Below are positions 6,005 through 6,350 of a stretch of 6,350 nt of DNA, piece by piece. Within the stretch, counting starts at the first letter, position 1. Each line of letters opens with the position of its first letter. Origin of the DNA: an uncultured bacterium (GTDB lineage: Bacteria; Planctomycetota; Phycisphaerae; Phycisphaerales; UBA1924); the NCBI GenBank assembly GCA_938003595.1, contig CALKYH010000231.1, positions 1-6,350 of the forward strand. The letters run 5' to 3'. Below the pieces are notes generated by a model, which was given only the letters and a program-made list of their open reading frames with translations, had not been told where the DNA came from and searched no databases. Made by a program: the position numbers and the translations under genes.

Positions 6005-6350
6005 TACTCCGAGCGATTGGCGCCGTCCGGCAGTTGATCCCAGATCTGCCCTCGCAACTCCCTCCCTGTTTCACACTTCCGCACCCCACCCCACTGCTTG
6101 AAGAAGAACGCCACGCGCTTCGACACGCACTGATCGCGGATCTGCGTCACCCACGCCTCCTCGATCGGGCGTGCGCCGGGCCCGGACTCGCCGCCGACGA
6201 TGACCCAGTGGATGTCCTTGAGCGGCAACCGCGGGATCGGGCCGATCAGCGGTTCGCAGGAGAGGAAGCGGACCTTGGCGGGGACCTTCTGAAGTGTTCT
6301 GATCCGGTGCGTGTAGAGCGCGTTCTCGACGCTGGTGCCCATCCAGATGT
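6004..6350 (-). CDS. DUF5131 / phage Gp37-Gp68 family protein (C-terminal part, cut by right edge)
   Basis: The frame is open from the right edge to a TAG at 6006-6004, giving about 114 codons. The reading continues upstream of the first in-window ATG (6342) as IW-MGTSVEN, the usual 'xWxGxSVEN' family block, so the true start lies outside. Further family blocks are VRFLSCEPLIGPI, WVIVGGESGPGARPIE, the region ending in WVTQIRDQC, and FFFKQWGG. These are highly typical of DUF5131. The defining N-terminal three-cysteine motif (radical-SAM-like, ending GCxxCY) would be to the right and cannot be checked. Function is unknown; homologues occur in phages, prophages and bacterial accessory regions. 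The stop overlaps the tcmP GTG by one base (TAGTGATG), pointing to one mRNA with coupled translation. G+C is about 62-70% in the lines counted, clearly higher than tcmP. Confidence 0.88.
   Translation of the reverse strand, partial: IWMGTSVENALYTHRIRTLQKVPAKVRFLSCEPLIGPIPRLPLKDIHWVIVGGESGPGARPIEEAWVTQIRDQCVSKRVAFFFKQWGGVRKCETGRELRGQIWDQLPDGANRSE

Overview
The window is high-GC bacterial DNA. Hand counts of 60-base lines in the core genes give about 68-70% G+C. It probably comes from a planctomycete of the Phycisphaerae type. The main reason is a secreted protein ending in a PAPGA + hydrophobic stretch + RRRR tail, the PEP-CTERM-like sorting tail common in that group. The Rrf2 subtype and the style of the PFK and NuoG proteins agree with this. 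The assignment is an inference; no rRNA is present.

Left part (1-1979), housekeeping and regulation. A minus-strand gene cut by the left edge looks like the N-terminus of class II lysyl-tRNA synthetase. Just upstream of it, on the same strand, is an Rrf2-family regulator. Back to back with that regulator, across a 138-bp divergent promoter region, is a plus-strand phosphofructokinase. Its active-site residues (GGDG plus PKTIDND) place it in the 'mixed-substrate' group, so ATP or pyrophosphate could be the phosphoryl donor.

Middle part (1980-4857). After a 188-bp spacer rich in inverted repeats comes a 241-residue secreted protein with repeated N-[ILV]-x-GGS motifs (a likely beta-solenoid) and the PEP-CTERM-like tail. 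A 275-bp spacer follows, then a short NuoG (562 aa). NuoG keeps the ligands for clusters N1b, N3 and N4 and lacks those for N7. No other nuo gene is in the window.

Right part (4858-6350), accessory. Two minus-strand genes converge on nuoG with only 10 bp between stop codons. They are a TcmP ('three-Cys-motif partner') protein of about 52% G+C and, directly upstream and overlapping its GTG start by one base, the C-terminal part of a DUF5131 / phage Gp37-Gp68 protein of about 62-70% G+C, cut by the right edge. TcmP and three-Cys-motif proteins are a recognised neighbour pair of unknown function. This pair is the most interesting content here: a methyltransferase-like Rossmann protein with a winged-helix-like tail, translationally coupled to its partner, in a patch of foreign composition.

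No tRNA, rRNA, CRISPR array, transposase or integrase was seen.
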